From contig SMVS01000071.1 in the NCBI GenBank assembly GCA_004357435.1, positions 1 through 39,890 of the forward strand: DNA of 39,890 nt. Reading direction: 5' to 3'. This document shows, one piece after another, positions 20,568 through 29,235 of the stretch. The notes beneath the pieces were generated by a model that searched no databases, was not told the origin of the DNA, and was given only the letters and a program-made list of their open reading frames with translations. Made by a program: the position numbers and the translations under genes. Position 1 is the stretch's first letter, and every line of letters starts with the position of its first letter. The DNA is from Nitrospina sp. Its GTDB lineage: Bacteria; Nitrospinota; Nitrospinia; Nitrospinales; Nitrospinaceae.

Positions 20568-20936
20568 GTGGCAAGAATCTCGGGTGTGGACATTCCCAAA
20601 GATAAACGAGCGGTGATCGCGTTAACTTATGTGTATGGCATCGGCGCGACGGCCTCGGTGAATATTTTGAAGAAGGCCGAAATATCTCAGGATATCCGGG
20701 TCAAGGACTTGACCGAAGAAGAGGTCACTAAAATCCGTTCGATCATTGACAAGGATTACGAAGTGGAAGGCGATCTGCGTCGCGGGATCAATATGAACCT
20801 GAAGCGTTTGATGGACATCGGGTCCTACCGGGGCCTGCGGCATCGGCGGGGTTTGCCAGTGCGCGGTCAACGTTCGCACACCAATGCCAGGACCCGCAAA
20901 GGACCCCGCAAGACGGTGGGCGCGAAATCTAAATAA
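20568..20936 (+). CDS. rpsM: 30S ribosomal protein S13
   Basis: uS13, 122 aa, small-subunit head protein contacting P-site tRNA and the 50S bridge B1. It starts ARISGVDIPKDKRAVIALTY and has RRGINMNLKRLMDIGSYRGL and the C-terminal RHRRGLPVRGQRSHTNART. The start is GTG at 20568 with AAAGGA 6 nt upstream; no ATG fits. It is the first gene of the alpha group. Confidence 0.97.
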   Translation: MARISGVDIPKDKRAVIALTYVYGIGATASVNILKKAEISQDIRVKDLTEEEVTKIRSIIDKDYEVEGDLRRGINMNLKRLMDIGSYRGLRHRRGLPVRGQRSHTNARTRKGPRKTVGAKSK

Positions 20937-20954
20937 CTGAAAAAAGGTAAACCA

Positions 20955-21350
20955 ATGGATAAGGGAAAATCCCCCAAAGGGGGAAAGAAGAGAAATAAAA
21001 CCGCTCCGGAAACGGGCATCGCTCATGTCCGGGCCACGTTCAACAACACCATCATAACGATCGCGGATATGTCCGGGAATGTGATTTCCTGGTCGAGTGC
21101 TGGCGCGCAGGGGTTCAAAGGATCGCGCAAAAGCACACCGTTTGCGGCCCAGGTGGCGGCAGAAAAAGCGGCGATCAAGGCCAAAGACATGGGCATGAGA
21201 AAACTGGAAGTGCATGTCAAAGGTCCGGGTTCGGGACGGGAATCGGCCATTCGGGCTTTGCAGGCGGCGGGTATGGAAATCACCGTCATTCGGGATAAAA
21301 CCCCCATTCCACATAACGGATGTCGACCGCGTAAACGTCGCAGGGTATAA
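20955..21350 (+). CDS. rpsK: 30S ribosomal protein S11
   Basis: uS11, 131 aa, platform protein lining the E site. GIAHVRATFNNTIITIADMS, the FKGSRKSTPFAAQVAAEKA block and the C-terminal DKTPIPHNGCRPRKRRRV are diagnostic. The first ~18 residues are lysine/glycine-rich. ATG start with AAAAAGG upstream, 18 nt after rpsM. Confidence 0.98.
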   Translation: MDKGKSPKGGKKRNKTAPETGIAHVRATFNNTIITIADMSGNVISWSSAGAQGFKGSRKSTPFAAQVAAEKAAIKAKDMGMRKLEVHVKGPGSGRESAIRALQAAGMEITVIRDKTPIPHNGCRPRKRRRV

Positions 21351-21374
21351 CTGTTTATTAAAGGGAGAATGATT

Positions 21375-22001
21375 TTGGCAAGATATATTGGATCGGTTTG
21401 CCGGCTGTGCAGGCGAGAAGGTGAAAAACTGTATTTGAAAGCGTCGCGTTGCGAAACTCCAAAATGCGCCATTGAAAAAAGGGCTTACCCACCGGGCCAG
21501 CATGGTCAAGGCAGGATTAAGGTCAGTGAGTACGGCATTCAGTTGCGGGAAAAACAGAAGGCTCGGCGGATTTATGGCGTTCTGGAAAAGCAGTTTCGAA
21601 AATATTTCAAGATCGCGGAACGCAAAAAAGGCGTCACGGGTGAAAACCTTTTGCAACTCCTGGAAATGAGATTCGATAGTGTTGTTTACCGGCTTGGCTT
21701 TGCCGGGTCCCGGAGTGCGGCCCGGCAAATGGTGCGGCATCGTTTTTTTACCATCAATGGCAAAAGGGTCGATGTGCCTTCCTACATTATGAAAAAAGGC
21801 GATGTCATCGCTCCCGTATCAAAAAAAATGGAGACGTTTCCCATTAAAACTGCTTTAGAAAAAATGGCGGGGAAAACTCTCCCGCAGTGGTTGACATTTG
21901 ACATGGATAAGAAGGAAGGGACGGTGCAATCTCCCGCCAGCCGGGAAGATGTCGCCTTACCGATTCAGGAACAGTTGATTGTCGAACTCTATTCGCGTTG
22001 A
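21375..22001 (+). CDS. rpsD: 30S ribosomal protein S4, zinc form
   Basis: uS4, 208 aa, primary 16S binder and fidelity protein at the mRNA entry. The N-terminal zinc site C9, C12, C26 and C31 is intact. YPPGQHGQ and an S4 RNA-binding domain (LEMRFDSVVYRLGFAGSRSA) follow. I start at TTG 21375 (MARYIGSVCRLC): the Shine-Dalgarno GGGAG (21363-21367) lies 7 nt before it but only 1 nt before an in-frame ATG at 21369. In E. coli S4 represses the alpha operon. Confidence 0.93.
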   Translation: MARYIGSVCRLCRREGEKLYLKASRCETPKCAIEKRAYPPGQHGQGRIKVSEYGIQLREKQKARRIYGVLEKQFRKYFKIAERKKGVTGENLLQLLEMRFDSVVYRLGFAGSRSAARQMVRHRFFTINGKRVDVPSYIMKKGDVIAPVSKKMETFPIKTALEKMAGKTLPQWLTFDMDKKEGTVQSPASREDVALPIQEQLIVELYSR

Positions 22002-22085
22002 CGTTTAGCACAAAAAAACAAAACCGGCCATTGTTTTGGCGGATTTCTATGAAAAAACACAAGACCCAGTTGGAGGATTGAATTC

Positions 22086-23114
22086 ATGATGCAGGGCATC
22101 GTCAAACCCAAAGGACTTGATTTCGATAAAAAAACGAAGTCAGAAGTATATGCAAAATTTAGAGCGGGACCCTTTGAACGAGGTTATGGGGTCACCGTTG
22201 GCAACTCCCTCAGAAGGATGTTGTTATCGTCTATTGAAGGAGCGTCCATCATCGGGGTGAAATTCGACGGCATTTTTCACGAATTTTCATCCATTCCAGG
22301 AGTGTTGGAGGATGTGAGTCAAATTATTCTCAATCTGAAAAAAATGAATTTGAGAATGAACGGCGAGTCCGATACTAAACGCATGTATTTGAAGAAAAAT
22401 AAAGTCGGCGATGCGATCGCCGGTGACTTTGAAGCGGACCCAGATATCACCATCCTGAATCCAGACCATCGCATCGCTACTTTGGACAAAGGCGCCGAGT
22501 TGAATATGGAAGTGATCGTCCGGAAAGGGCGCGGTTATGTGCCCGCTGAAAAACACGATTTGAGCAACGAATCGGTTCAGATGATCCCCGTGGACGCTAT
22601 TTTTTCTCCCGTGGAAAAGGTGACTTATACCGTGGAGAAAACCCGGGTGGGACAATCGACGGACTATGACGCGCTGGTGATGGAGTTGTGGACCAACGGA
22701 GGTATTATCCCTGAAGATGCCGTGGCGCACGCCGCAAAAATCGTCAAGGATCATATGCAGGTTTTCATTAATTTTGATGAAGAGCCGGAACCCGTGCAAC
22801 CGCAGGTTGATGAGAAAAAACTGAAAATGATCACCAACCTGTCCAAAAGCGTGGAGGAACTCGAACTTTCTGTGCGTTCCTACAATTGTCTCAAAAATGC
22901 CAACATCCAGACGATTGCGGAGCTGGTTCAAAAGGGCGATACCGAAATGCTCAAGACCCGTAACTTCGGCCGGAAATCCCTGAATGAGATCAAGGAAATT
23001 CTTGAAGAAATGGGGCTGTCTCTGGGGATGAAGCTGGATGAGGATGACCTGAAGCAGATTCAGACCGCGCGCAAGAAAAAAGAATTGGAAACGGAAGTAG
23101 TGGATCGACCCTGA
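22086..23114 (+). CDS. rpoA: RNA polymerase alpha subunit
   Basis: Alpha subunit, 342 aa, assembles the polymerase core (N-terminal domain) and binds UP elements and activators (C-terminal domain). N-terminal domain: ERGYGVTVGNSLRRMLLSSI. C-terminal domain from about residue 255: VEELELSVRSYNCLKNANIQ, then the helix-hairpin-helix region LKTRNFGRKSLNEIKEIL. The first of two adjacent ATG codons (22086) is 9 nt from GGAGG at 22072-22076. There is an 84-nt gap on each side. Confidence 0.98.
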   Translation: MMQGIVKPKGLDFDKKTKSEVYAKFRAGPFERGYGVTVGNSLRRMLLSSIEGASIIGVKFDGIFHEFSSIPGVLEDVSQIILNLKKMNLRMNGESDTKRMYLKKNKVGDAIAGDFEADPDITILNPDHRIATLDKGAELNMEVIVRKGRGYVPAEKHDLSNESVQMIPVDAIFSPVEKVTYTVEKTRVGQSTDYDALVMELWTNGGIIPEDAVAHAAKIVKDHMQVFINFDEEPEPVQPQVDEKKLKMITNLSKSVEELELSVRSYNCLKNANIQTIAELVQKGDTEMLKTRNFGRKSLNEIKEILEEMGLSLGMKLDEDDLKQIQTARKKKELETEVVDRP

Positions 23115-23198
23115 TCGAAAGTTTAAGCTGGAGGCCAACAGCGGCCCACTGGAATTACGATGAAGCTCACAACAAATTAATCGGAGTGCATTGATCTT

Positions 23199-23792
23199 AT
23201 GCGTCACTTGAAATCTGGGAGAAAATTTGGCCGAACCTCGGCTCACCGGAAGGCTCTGTTCCGGAATCTGGTCATCGCCTTGATCCGTCGTGAGCGGATT
23301 CGCACCACCCTGGCCAAAGCCAAGGAGCTGAGAAGCCATATTGAGAAAACCATCACCTTGGGCAAAAAAGGCACCCTGCATGCGCGGCGTCTGGCCTTCA
23401 CGGTAGTGAATGAAAAAGACGCGTTCCTCAAACTGTTTGGGACCCTTTCAGAACGGTATGCCAATCGCAATGGCGGCTACACCCGGGTCATTAAAATAGG
23501 CAACCGCCGGGGCGACGATGCGCCGATGGCGTACATTGAATTGGTGGACCGTGAAGAAGAAGTCGCCGAAGCCAAAGGCGGTAAAAAAGCTCAAACAGAT
23601 AAAAAGGAATCCGGCGAGAAAGTAGAGACAAAAAAGACAGAGGCTGGCAAAGAAAAAGCCTCCGCCAAAAATAAGGAAACTTCTGCCAGCGTTGCCAAAA
23701 CCGGGGAAAAGGGGAAAACGGAAGATAAAAAAGCCGCGGGTAAGAAGGCCGCCCCTCAAAGCAAAAAGTCAGACAGCGGTGAAGGTAAATAA
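23199..23792 (+). CDS. rplQ: 50S ribosomal protein L17 with long charged tail
   Basis: bL17, 197 aa. Residues 1-~117 are the complete L17 fold: MRHLKSGRKFGRTSAHRKAL, then TITLGKKGTLHARR and GGYTRVIKIGNRRGDDAPMA. The remaining ~80 residues are a low-complexity lysine/alanine/glutamate tail that looks disordered; most bacterial L17 proteins end near residue 120-130. The tail has the same base and codon character as its neighbours and no frameshift is apparent. It is the last gene of the cluster. ATG start with GGAGTG upstream. Confidence 0.97.
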   Translation: MRHLKSGRKFGRTSAHRKALFRNLVIALIRRERIRTTLAKAKELRSHIEKTITLGKKGTLHARRLAFTVVNEKDAFLKLFGTLSERYANRNGGYTRVIKIGNRRGDDAPMAYIELVDREEEVAEAKGGKKAQTDKKESGEKVETKKTEAGKEKASAKNKETSASVAKTGEKGKTEDKKAAGKKAAPQSKKSDSGEGK

Positions 23793-23901
23793 AAAGCTTT
23801 TTATACCCCTCCCCCCCGACCGACCCCGCGCCTTTTTTGGGTGCGCCCTCCAGAACAATCGAGATCCCATCGGTTCATTGTCACCTATAAATTCAGAACG
23901 C
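23793..23901 (+). other. short convergent intergenic region after rplQ
   Basis: 109 nt between rplQ and the convergent cysteine-cluster gene. It begins with a 16-nt perfect palindrome (23789-23804, around AAGCTT) overlapping the rplQ stop and then a C-rich stretch. No convincing intrinsic terminator (GC stem plus T-run) was found on either strand, although one would be expected here. Confidence 0.5.
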
Positions 23902-24351
23902 TTAAGCTGAGGCGGCTATCGGCTCCATTTTGTGGGGGTGTTTGCCCACCTTCATAAGCTTGTATTTGAACCGATAACGGGTGTTGTCATTGATCCAGAG
24001 CAACAGCTCTTCATAAGATTTGAAATGCTCGCTGAACCCGTAGTCCTCGCCCGTGTATTCGCAGGTTTCGATGCTGTGTTCCTTGCAAATGGATGGCCGG
24101 GTATCGTAAATAGCGCATTTGTTGTCTGCCGTTAAAAAATTGCAAACAGTGTCCATCATGATGTGCCAGCGTTTGCGATAGATATAAAATGAAACACCCT
24201 GGTGAGCGATCTGCCACAACATGGCATCATAATCTTTGCGACTTTCCGGTTCATCCACCTCCAAAGCGAAATAGGTGCAACACTTTGCCGGCAGACATTT
24301 TTTGCATTGGTCCCAAGGGTTCTTTATTTTTTTAACCTTTTTATTGGCCAT
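23902..24351 (-). CDS. YkgJ-type cysteine-cluster protein
   Basis: 149 aa, soluble, with a cysteine pattern typical of the YkgJ/putative zinc- or iron-chelating family: C16, C19, C24, C25 near the start (CKKCLPAKCC), then C70, C79, C89 and C97 around DNKCAIYDTRPSICKEHSIE. In this family the cysteines are thought to bind a metal or Fe-S cluster; the biochemical role is unknown. It has no visible partner: it faces rplQ tail to tail and has a 335-nt gap upstream. ATG start; weak ribosome-binding site. Confidence 0.8.
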   Translation of the reverse strand: MANKKVKKIKNPWDQCKKCLPAKCCTYFALEVDEPESRKDYDAMLWQIAHQGVSFYIYRKRWHIMMDTVCNFLTADNKCAIYDTRPSICKEHSIETCEYTGEDYGFSEHFKSYEELLLWINDNTRYRFKYKLMKVGKHPHKMEPIAASA

Positions 24352-24686
24352 TGAAAGATTTCCGTTTTAAGGTTGGGGTTATGAATAATCGTGGTTTGTT
24401 TGATCCGTTAAACAGCCATTCTCTATGCTATGTTCGATTGTAAAAGAAGGCAAGAAAGAAATGTTTCTTTATCCATTTTTATGCTTCCCGGCTCAGGTTG
24501 CCAAGACGAACCGCGGCTTCTCTGTTGGTCACTGTAATGATGTGGGGCGTTGGTCGTGTCCACTGTTGGTATGCTCTGTATCGGAAATGGAATTTAAGAA
24601 ATGATATGCGGATGTCTTCGGGGCGGTTGAAATAATCCACGGGTCGCTGGTTTTTAAGCGCCGTCTTCTCCCAAGGTTGAAGTGTT
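24352..24686. other. gene-free divergent intergenic region
   Basis: 335 nt between two divergent genes. The only notable structure is an AT-rich inverted repeat (AAGAAA with TTTCTT, about 24452-24469). I see no RNA gene, repeat shared with the rest of the window or reliable promoter, although promoters for both flanking genes are expected here. Confidence 0.5.
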
Positions 24687-25307
24687 ATGGGATATTATGA
24701 GGAACAGATTCTTCCGCGTGGCATCAACTGGGTGATGAGTGGAAAAATTTTCCGCAGACTCCGTGCGCAATATCTTCAGCAAGTGAGCGGCGATATTTTG
24801 GAGGTTGGGTTTGGGTCCGGTTTGAATCTACCTTATTATTCCTCGAGGGTTGACAGGGTGTATGCTTTGGACCCCTCCCGGGTGGCGCACCGCTTGGCGG
24901 CACAAAGAATTTCCGTCGCCCCATTCCCGGTCGAAACGGTTGATTTGCGGGAAGGCATCATCGATCTTCCCGATCATTCGGTGGATCAAGTGGTGACCAC
25001 TTGGACCCTGTGTACCATCCCCGATGCTTTATCAGCCTTGAAGGAAATGCAACGGGTGCTGAAACCGCATGGGAGGTATCATTTTTTGGAACACGGACGG
25101 TCTCCGGAAAAGCGGGTCTCCCAGTGGCAGGATATCTGGAATCCCCTGCAAAAAAGATTTGCCGGCGGTTGTCACGTCAACCGACCCATCCGGCAACTGA
25201 TTATCGAGTCAGGATTTCGCATAGAGAGTCTTAATAATTTTTATATGGCGGGACCAAAAATATTTACCTACATGTACCAGGGAAGCGCGGTGTTGGATCG
25301 AGGTTGA
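24687..25307 (+). CDS. class I SAM-dependent methyltransferase
   Basis: 206 aa, Rossmann-fold methyltransferase. Motif I EVGFGSGLNL lies at about residues 39-48, the acidic end of beta-2 is ALDPS, motif II region DQVVTTWTLCTIPD, then LKEMQRVLKPHGRYHFLEHG. The LEHG segment and short length resemble the small METTL7/thiol- or phospholipid-type methyltransferases (Methyltransf_11), so a lipid or small-molecule substrate is likely, but it cannot be named. ATG start with AAGG about 10 nt upstream; it stands alone. Confidence 0.85.
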   Translation: MGYYEEQILPRGINWVMSGKIFRRLRAQYLQQVSGDILEVGFGSGLNLPYYSSRVDRVYALDPSRVAHRLAAQRISVAPFPVETVDLREGIIDLPDHSVDQVVTTWTLCTIPDALSALKEMQRVLKPHGRYHFLEHGRSPEKRVSQWQDIWNPLQKRFAGGCHVNRPIRQLIIESGFRIESLNNFYMAGPKIFTYMYQGSAVLDRG

Positions 25308-25379
25308 TTGTTTTAGGGAGGGGCAACGTAGTTTGAATTTAACCGCCGGTGCGAGAGCAATGGCCGGGAGGGAAGCCGG

Positions 25380-26000
25380 TCAGCGGGCCTGACGGACAGC
25401 CCGCACGCCACCGTTGGCGCACGCGCTGAACCGCCGCACGTTGGTGAAGCCTTTAACAAAATAAAAGCTGTATGCGCAACAATCCGTGAGGTCAGTATCT
25501 TCTATTTCGCCGGACCAATACCAGTAAGCCGCGCCATCGGCAAAAAGTGGGTCGAGGTGAAGCGGATTTTTCGGGTCATGATCCCATGCAAAAACGTTTT
25601 TCAAAGTGTCATCGTAAATGCTGTACAGTTCGATCACCGTGGGCATCCGCCAATCGGTGTGCCCGCCGGTTTTGAGCTGTTTGACATAAGCTTCCGATTC
25701 ATGCCAATTCAGGCACCGGCCCCAATCCGCGTAGCTGTCTTTTCGGGTCCACATCAATCCGTTGCCTTCGGTGAGTGTGCCGTCCTGATTGTCGGTCAGG
25801 TGCACTTTCGATACCGGCGGTGGCGGCGGTACATAGGCGGGCGCTTCATAGGGTGCGTGGGGCAGATACGGGGTGGGGTCGGCCAGACTCCCAGTGGCTG
25901 ACACCATTCCCAAAAGCAGAATCCAGCACCCGGCAATCCGCGATAGGCAGGAGGAAAATGGCAATGACTCCCATTGGTCTTTGATGCTGACATTCCTCAT
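25380..26000 (-). CDS. secreted DUF1566 (Lcl C-terminal-type) protein
   Basis: 206 aa. The N-terminus has a hydrophobic signal segment (about residues 21-40, ending ATGSLADP) and then a proline-rich linker with PPPPP. The rest matches the DUF1566/Lcl-C pattern: DNQDGTLTEGNGLMWTRKDS, GGHTDWRMPTVIELYSIYD, then YWYWSGE and a C-terminal GGVRAVRQ. Such domains occur in exported, possibly surface or adhesive proteins; function is not established. Cysteines in the domain could form disulphides outside the cytoplasm. Single gene, convergent with the methyltransferase. Confidence 0.8.
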   Translation of the reverse strand: MRNVSIKDQWESLPFSSCLSRIAGCWILLLGMVSATGSLADPTPYLPHAPYEAPAYVPPPPPVSKVHLTDNQDGTLTEGNGLMWTRKDSYADWGRCLNWHESEAYVKQLKTGGHTDWRMPTVIELYSIYDDTLKNVFAWDHDPKNPLHLDPLFADGAAYWYWSGEIEDTDLTDCCAYSFYFVKGFTNVRRFSACANGGVRAVRQAR

Positions 26001-26330
26001 GAGGCGTCTCGGGTTTCAGGGCTGATATTTTCTGAGGTAGATTAAATCCACCCTCCTTTCCGGGGCCGACCGGGGATAATTAAACCACGCCGGCGGGAAG
26101 TTTTCTATAATTTAAAACCGCTGAAAATACCATCCATGCAAATTTCACTTGAAATTCAGTGGACTCTATTTTAACTTTCAGTAATACCCATCTGTTTTTT
26201 TAGCTGGGAACGTCTGCTTCAGTGGTCCCGGAAATTTTTCTTCGCTTCGGGCTTTTTCCGGTTCCAATAATAGACAGTCCCCTTATTTATAAGTGCTCGT
26301 GTTCCACTCCGATTGAAAGGAATAAAAATC
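26001..26330. other. gene-free divergent intergenic region
   Basis: 330 nt between the DUF1566 gene and the Rieske gene. It contains a perfect 7-bp inverted repeat, CCGGAAA (26228-26234) with TTTCCGG (26255-26261), about 70 nt upstream of the Rieske start. TATAAG at 26288-26293 could be a -10 box, but no -35 element sits at proper spacing. Confidence 0.4.
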
Positions 26331-26636
26331 ATGACAACGTTTTTTGTTGCTAAAGTTTCAGACATTCAAGATGGCAAGTGCCAGGCCTTTGAGGTCAACG
26401 GTCAGAAAATTGCCGTGTTCAATGTCGGCGGCGAGTTTAAAGCCACCGAAGGCATCTGTCGGCATAAAGGCGGTACGTTGGGGGAGGGCGCCCTCGACGG
26501 CAAAGTCATTACCTGTCCCCTGCACGGCTGGCAATACGATGTCACCACCGGAGAATGTGTGGCCAATGATGCAGTCCAAAAGCTGGCGATTTATCCCGTT
26601 AAAATCGTTGATGACCAGATCGAGGTGGAACTTTAA
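26331..26636 (+). CDS. Rieske-type [2Fe-2S] ferredoxin
   Basis: 101 aa, a single Rieske domain carrying a [2Fe-2S] cluster. The ligands are C43-x-H45 (CRHKGG) and C62-x2-H65 (CPLHGW). It lacks a signal peptide or membrane anchor, so it is a soluble carrier like the ferredoxin components of dioxygenases or the NirD-like small proteins; the partner oxidoreductase is not in the window. I choose ATG 26331 over an in-frame TTG 18 nt upstream because GAAAGGA lies 9 nt before the ATG. Confidence 0.93.
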   Translation: MTTFFVAKVSDIQDGKCQAFEVNGQKIAVFNVGGEFKATEGICRHKGGTLGEGALDGKVITCPLHGWQYDVTTGECVANDAVQKLAIYPVKIVDDQIEVEL

Positions 26637-26661
26637 TTGCCGCGGATAAAACCCAGGCCCG

Positions 26662-29235
26662 CTAAGCGCCAGCCTGGCGCAGGGTCTTGATGGGCTTGTT
26701 GTTCAGGACATCGAGACTGCTCAATATTCCTGTGGCCGTGGTCAGGACCACCGCGAACAACCAGGCCCAGACCAAAGGCATCAGGCGGAGGTGCCAGGGC
26801 GACTTCACGATATACTCCATCACGGCCCAGGACAGGCCGACCGACAGCACGACCCCGATGAAACCCGCGATGATTCCCAGTGTGACGTACTCATAGCCCA
26901 GAATGAAAGCCACCGTTTTGCGCGTAGCGCCCAGCGTTTTGAGCAGGGCCGCTTCCTTGAGCCGCCGGAACTTGGTGGAAGCCACAGCGCCTGACAGAAT
27001 GAACAATCCGCAAGCGATGGTGAAACCCGACATGAAGTCGACCAGCGTCAGCAGTTTGTTCACCACGGATTCTATCGTGTCGACAATGTCGCGGGTGCTG
27101 AGCGCGGTCACGTTGGGCAGGGCGTCCACCACTTCCTGTTGCAGTTCCTGCTCCTTGTCACGCGCAACGTAAACGGTGCTGACGAACGTGATCGGCGCTC
27201 CCGCTAAGGCGCCCGGCGAAAATATCATATAGAAATTGGTGCGCATGTTGCGCCAGTCCACCTTGCGGATGCTGGTCACCGTCGCGGTCACCGGGAACCC
27301 TTGGATATCCATTGTGAGTTTTGATCCCAGTTTGGCGCCGATGCGCCGCGCCGCGTCCTGTTCCATCGAAACCAGCGAAGCTTGCGCTTCCTCGGGGGTC
27401 CACCAGGTGCCCGCCACCACCTGGTTGCCGTGGCCCGGTGCCTCCGTTCTATAGGTCAAAACAAATTCCCGATTGATGAACCACTCTTCCCGCGGGCGGT
27501 TCTTAAATTGCCATTGATCTGCCCGGCGGCCATCAATGCTGACAAATTTAGACCGCACCAGCGGAGTCAGTTCTTCTTTCGCTTTCGGGGCAACACGCCG
27601 GACCACTTCCTGATAGGTTTCGGTCTGGTCTTTTTGGATGTCGATGAAAAAATAATTCGGGGGCCGGTTCTCGGTATTTTGATTCAACATGGCGATCATA
27701 TCCATTTGCACCAGGCGAAGCGTGAGCACCAGCATGATCCCCATGCCGAGTGCGGTGATGATCGACACCGCCTGGTTGTTGGGACGGTACAGGTTGGCGA
27801 GGCCGTAACGCCGCGTCATGGAGGCCGGCGGCGGCAGGCGGCGCAGGATTTTCAGAAACACCAGTGAGATGCCGGCCAGCAGTCCGGCGGAGACCCCCAG
27901 GGCCAGCAGGAACACCGCGCCGCGCTGAATGGATTCAGCTTGCCAGAAAATTATAGCGGCCAGCCCCGCCAAAAACAGCGTCCCCATCGTCCACCTTTGC
28001 CAGCGCGCTCCGCGCCCCAGCTCCTCCTCTTCGGCGATGTGCCGGAACAATCGCAGGGGCGGCGTTTTCACCGCGCGGATCAGCGGCCACATAGTGAACA
28101 GCAATGTGGTGAGCAATCCCAACAACAACGACTGCACCGCCGGCCGCCACAAAAATTCCGGTTCCACGGAAAGGGTCAGCAATCCAGCCAGTTTGGATGG
28201 CAACAGGTATTGCAAGCCGTATCCGGCCAATACGCCGAGCCCACTCCCCGCCAGGCCCAGCAACAGGGCTTGTATAAGGTAAATGAAAAGTATGGTGCGT
28301 GATGTAGCGCCCAGACAGGTCAGGATGGCGATGGTGTCGAGTTTCTGCGACATGAAAGTACGAATGATCATGGCCACGCCGATGCCGCCCATCAACAGAG
28401 CGATGATGCCCACCGCGCCAAGGTATTGCTCCATGCGTTCGATGGAGTGAGTCAGGGAGGACTCCATGTCTTTGTAAGTGCGTATGGAGGCGGCCCGGTC
28501 CGTCAACCCGCGCTCAAGCAGCGCCAGGGCCCTTTCCAGATCGGCTCCTGCGGGAAGCCGAATCAATGTTTTGTGCTTCACCCGGCTACCGGGAGCGATC
28601 AACTCCGCCCGGTTCAAGGTGTCCGCTGAGACCATCACCCGTGGTCCGATACTGAAGGCGCGTGAGATGCGGTCGGGCTCGGCATCTATGATGCCAGAAA
28701 TTTTCGCCTGGACCGATCCCAGTTGAAAATCATCGCCCACCACCAGCCCGGTCTTCAACAGAAAATTTGGCTCGACCAGGGCACCGCCATCGGCCAGTAA
28801 AGTATCGAGAGCGCCTGCGGGCCGGGTTTCGATTTTGCCGTACAAGGGATACAGCGGGGCCGTCCGGGGCACGGATTTCAATTCCACCAGCAGGCTGGCC
28901 TTGCGCTGGGAGGTGGCGGATGGGAAGCGAACCATAGCGTGCAGTTCCCGCACGAACAAAAATTCTGTGCCGGCCGGTAAGATCTTTTGTTGGGTGGCGC
29001 GGTCTTCCGGGCTCTGCGGCCAACTGCTCTTGATTGCAATGTCAGCCGCCAGCAGACCCTTGGATTCGCGTTGAATGGATTGTTTCAGAATATCGGAAAA
29101 ACTTTTGATGGTCATCACCGCGCCGACGCCGATGGCCAGGCAGATCACGAAAAATATGAAGCGCCGCCCGGCGCCACGGGTTTCCCGCAACGCCAGTATG
29201 AATAATTGCGCCAACGTTAACTGCCGGGTGGTCAT
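26662..29235 (-). CDS. ybbP: ABC transporter permease, FtsX/YbbP-like
   Basis: 857 aa membrane permease with two FtsX-type halves. An N-terminal membrane anchor (FFVICLAIGVGAVMTIKSFS) is followed by a long extracytoplasmic domain. A transmembrane set near residues 265-480 includes GIIALLMGGIGVAMIIRTFM. A second periplasmic domain and a C-terminal four-helix FtsX set come last (SGAVASTKFRRLKEAALLKT). The length fits YbbP (~800 aa). Its ATG overlaps the stop of the upstream ATPase by 4 nt. Such pairs are thought to act as lipid/lipoprotein or small-molecule handling machines; the substrate is unknown. Confidence 0.9.
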   Translation of the reverse strand: MTTRQLTLAQLFILALRETRGAGRRFIFFVICLAIGVGAVMTIKSFSDILKQSIQRESKGLLAADIAIKSSWPQSPEDRATQQKILPAGTEFLFVRELHAMVRFPSATSQRKASLLVELKSVPRTAPLYPLYGKIETRPAGALDTLLADGGALVEPNFLLKTGLVVGDDFQLGSVQAKISGIIDAEPDRISRAFSIGPRVMVSADTLNRAELIAPGSRVKHKTLIRLPAGADLERALALLERGLTDRAASIRTYKDMESSLTHSIERMEQYLGAVGIIALLMGGIGVAMIIRTFMSQKLDTIAILTCLGATSRTILFIYLIQALLLGLAGSGLGVLAGYGLQYLLPSKLAGLLTLSVEPEFLWRPAVQSLLLGLLTTLLFTMWPLIRAVKTPPLRLFRHIAEEEELGRGARWQRWTMGTLFLAGLAAIIFWQAESIQRGAVFLLALGVSAGLLAGISLVFLKILRRLPPPASMTRRYGLANLYRPNNQAVSIITALGMGIMLVLTLRLVQMDMIAMLNQNTENRPPNYFFIDIQKDQTETYQEVVRRVAPKAKEELTPLVRSKFVSIDGRRADQWQFKNRPREEWFINREFVLTYRTEAPGHGNQVVAGTWWTPEEAQASLVSMEQDAARRIGAKLGSKLTMDIQGFPVTATVTSIRKVDWRNMRTNFYMIFSPGALAGAPITFVSTVYVARDKEQELQQEVVDALPNVTALSTRDIVDTIESVVNKLLTLVDFMSGFTIACGLFILSGAVASTKFRRLKEAALLKTLGATRKTVAFILGYEYVTLGIIAGFIGVVLSVGLSWAVMEYIVKSPWHLRLMPLVWAWLFAVVLTTATGILSSLDVLNNKPIKTLRQAGA

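Noticed and set aside
21369..21374. ATG start for rpsD
   Set aside because: It is only 1 nt from the Shine-Dalgarno; the TTG at 21375 has 7-nt spacing and gives the family-standard MARY N-terminus.
23793..23901. Intrinsic terminator for the ribosomal cluster
   Set aside because: The palindrome at 23789-23804 has no loop or GC stem, and the T6 run near 23835 lacks a stem in front of it.
26271..26293. TAGACA...TATAAG as a promoter for the Rieske gene
   Set aside because: The spacing is only 11 nt, too short for sigma70 recognition.
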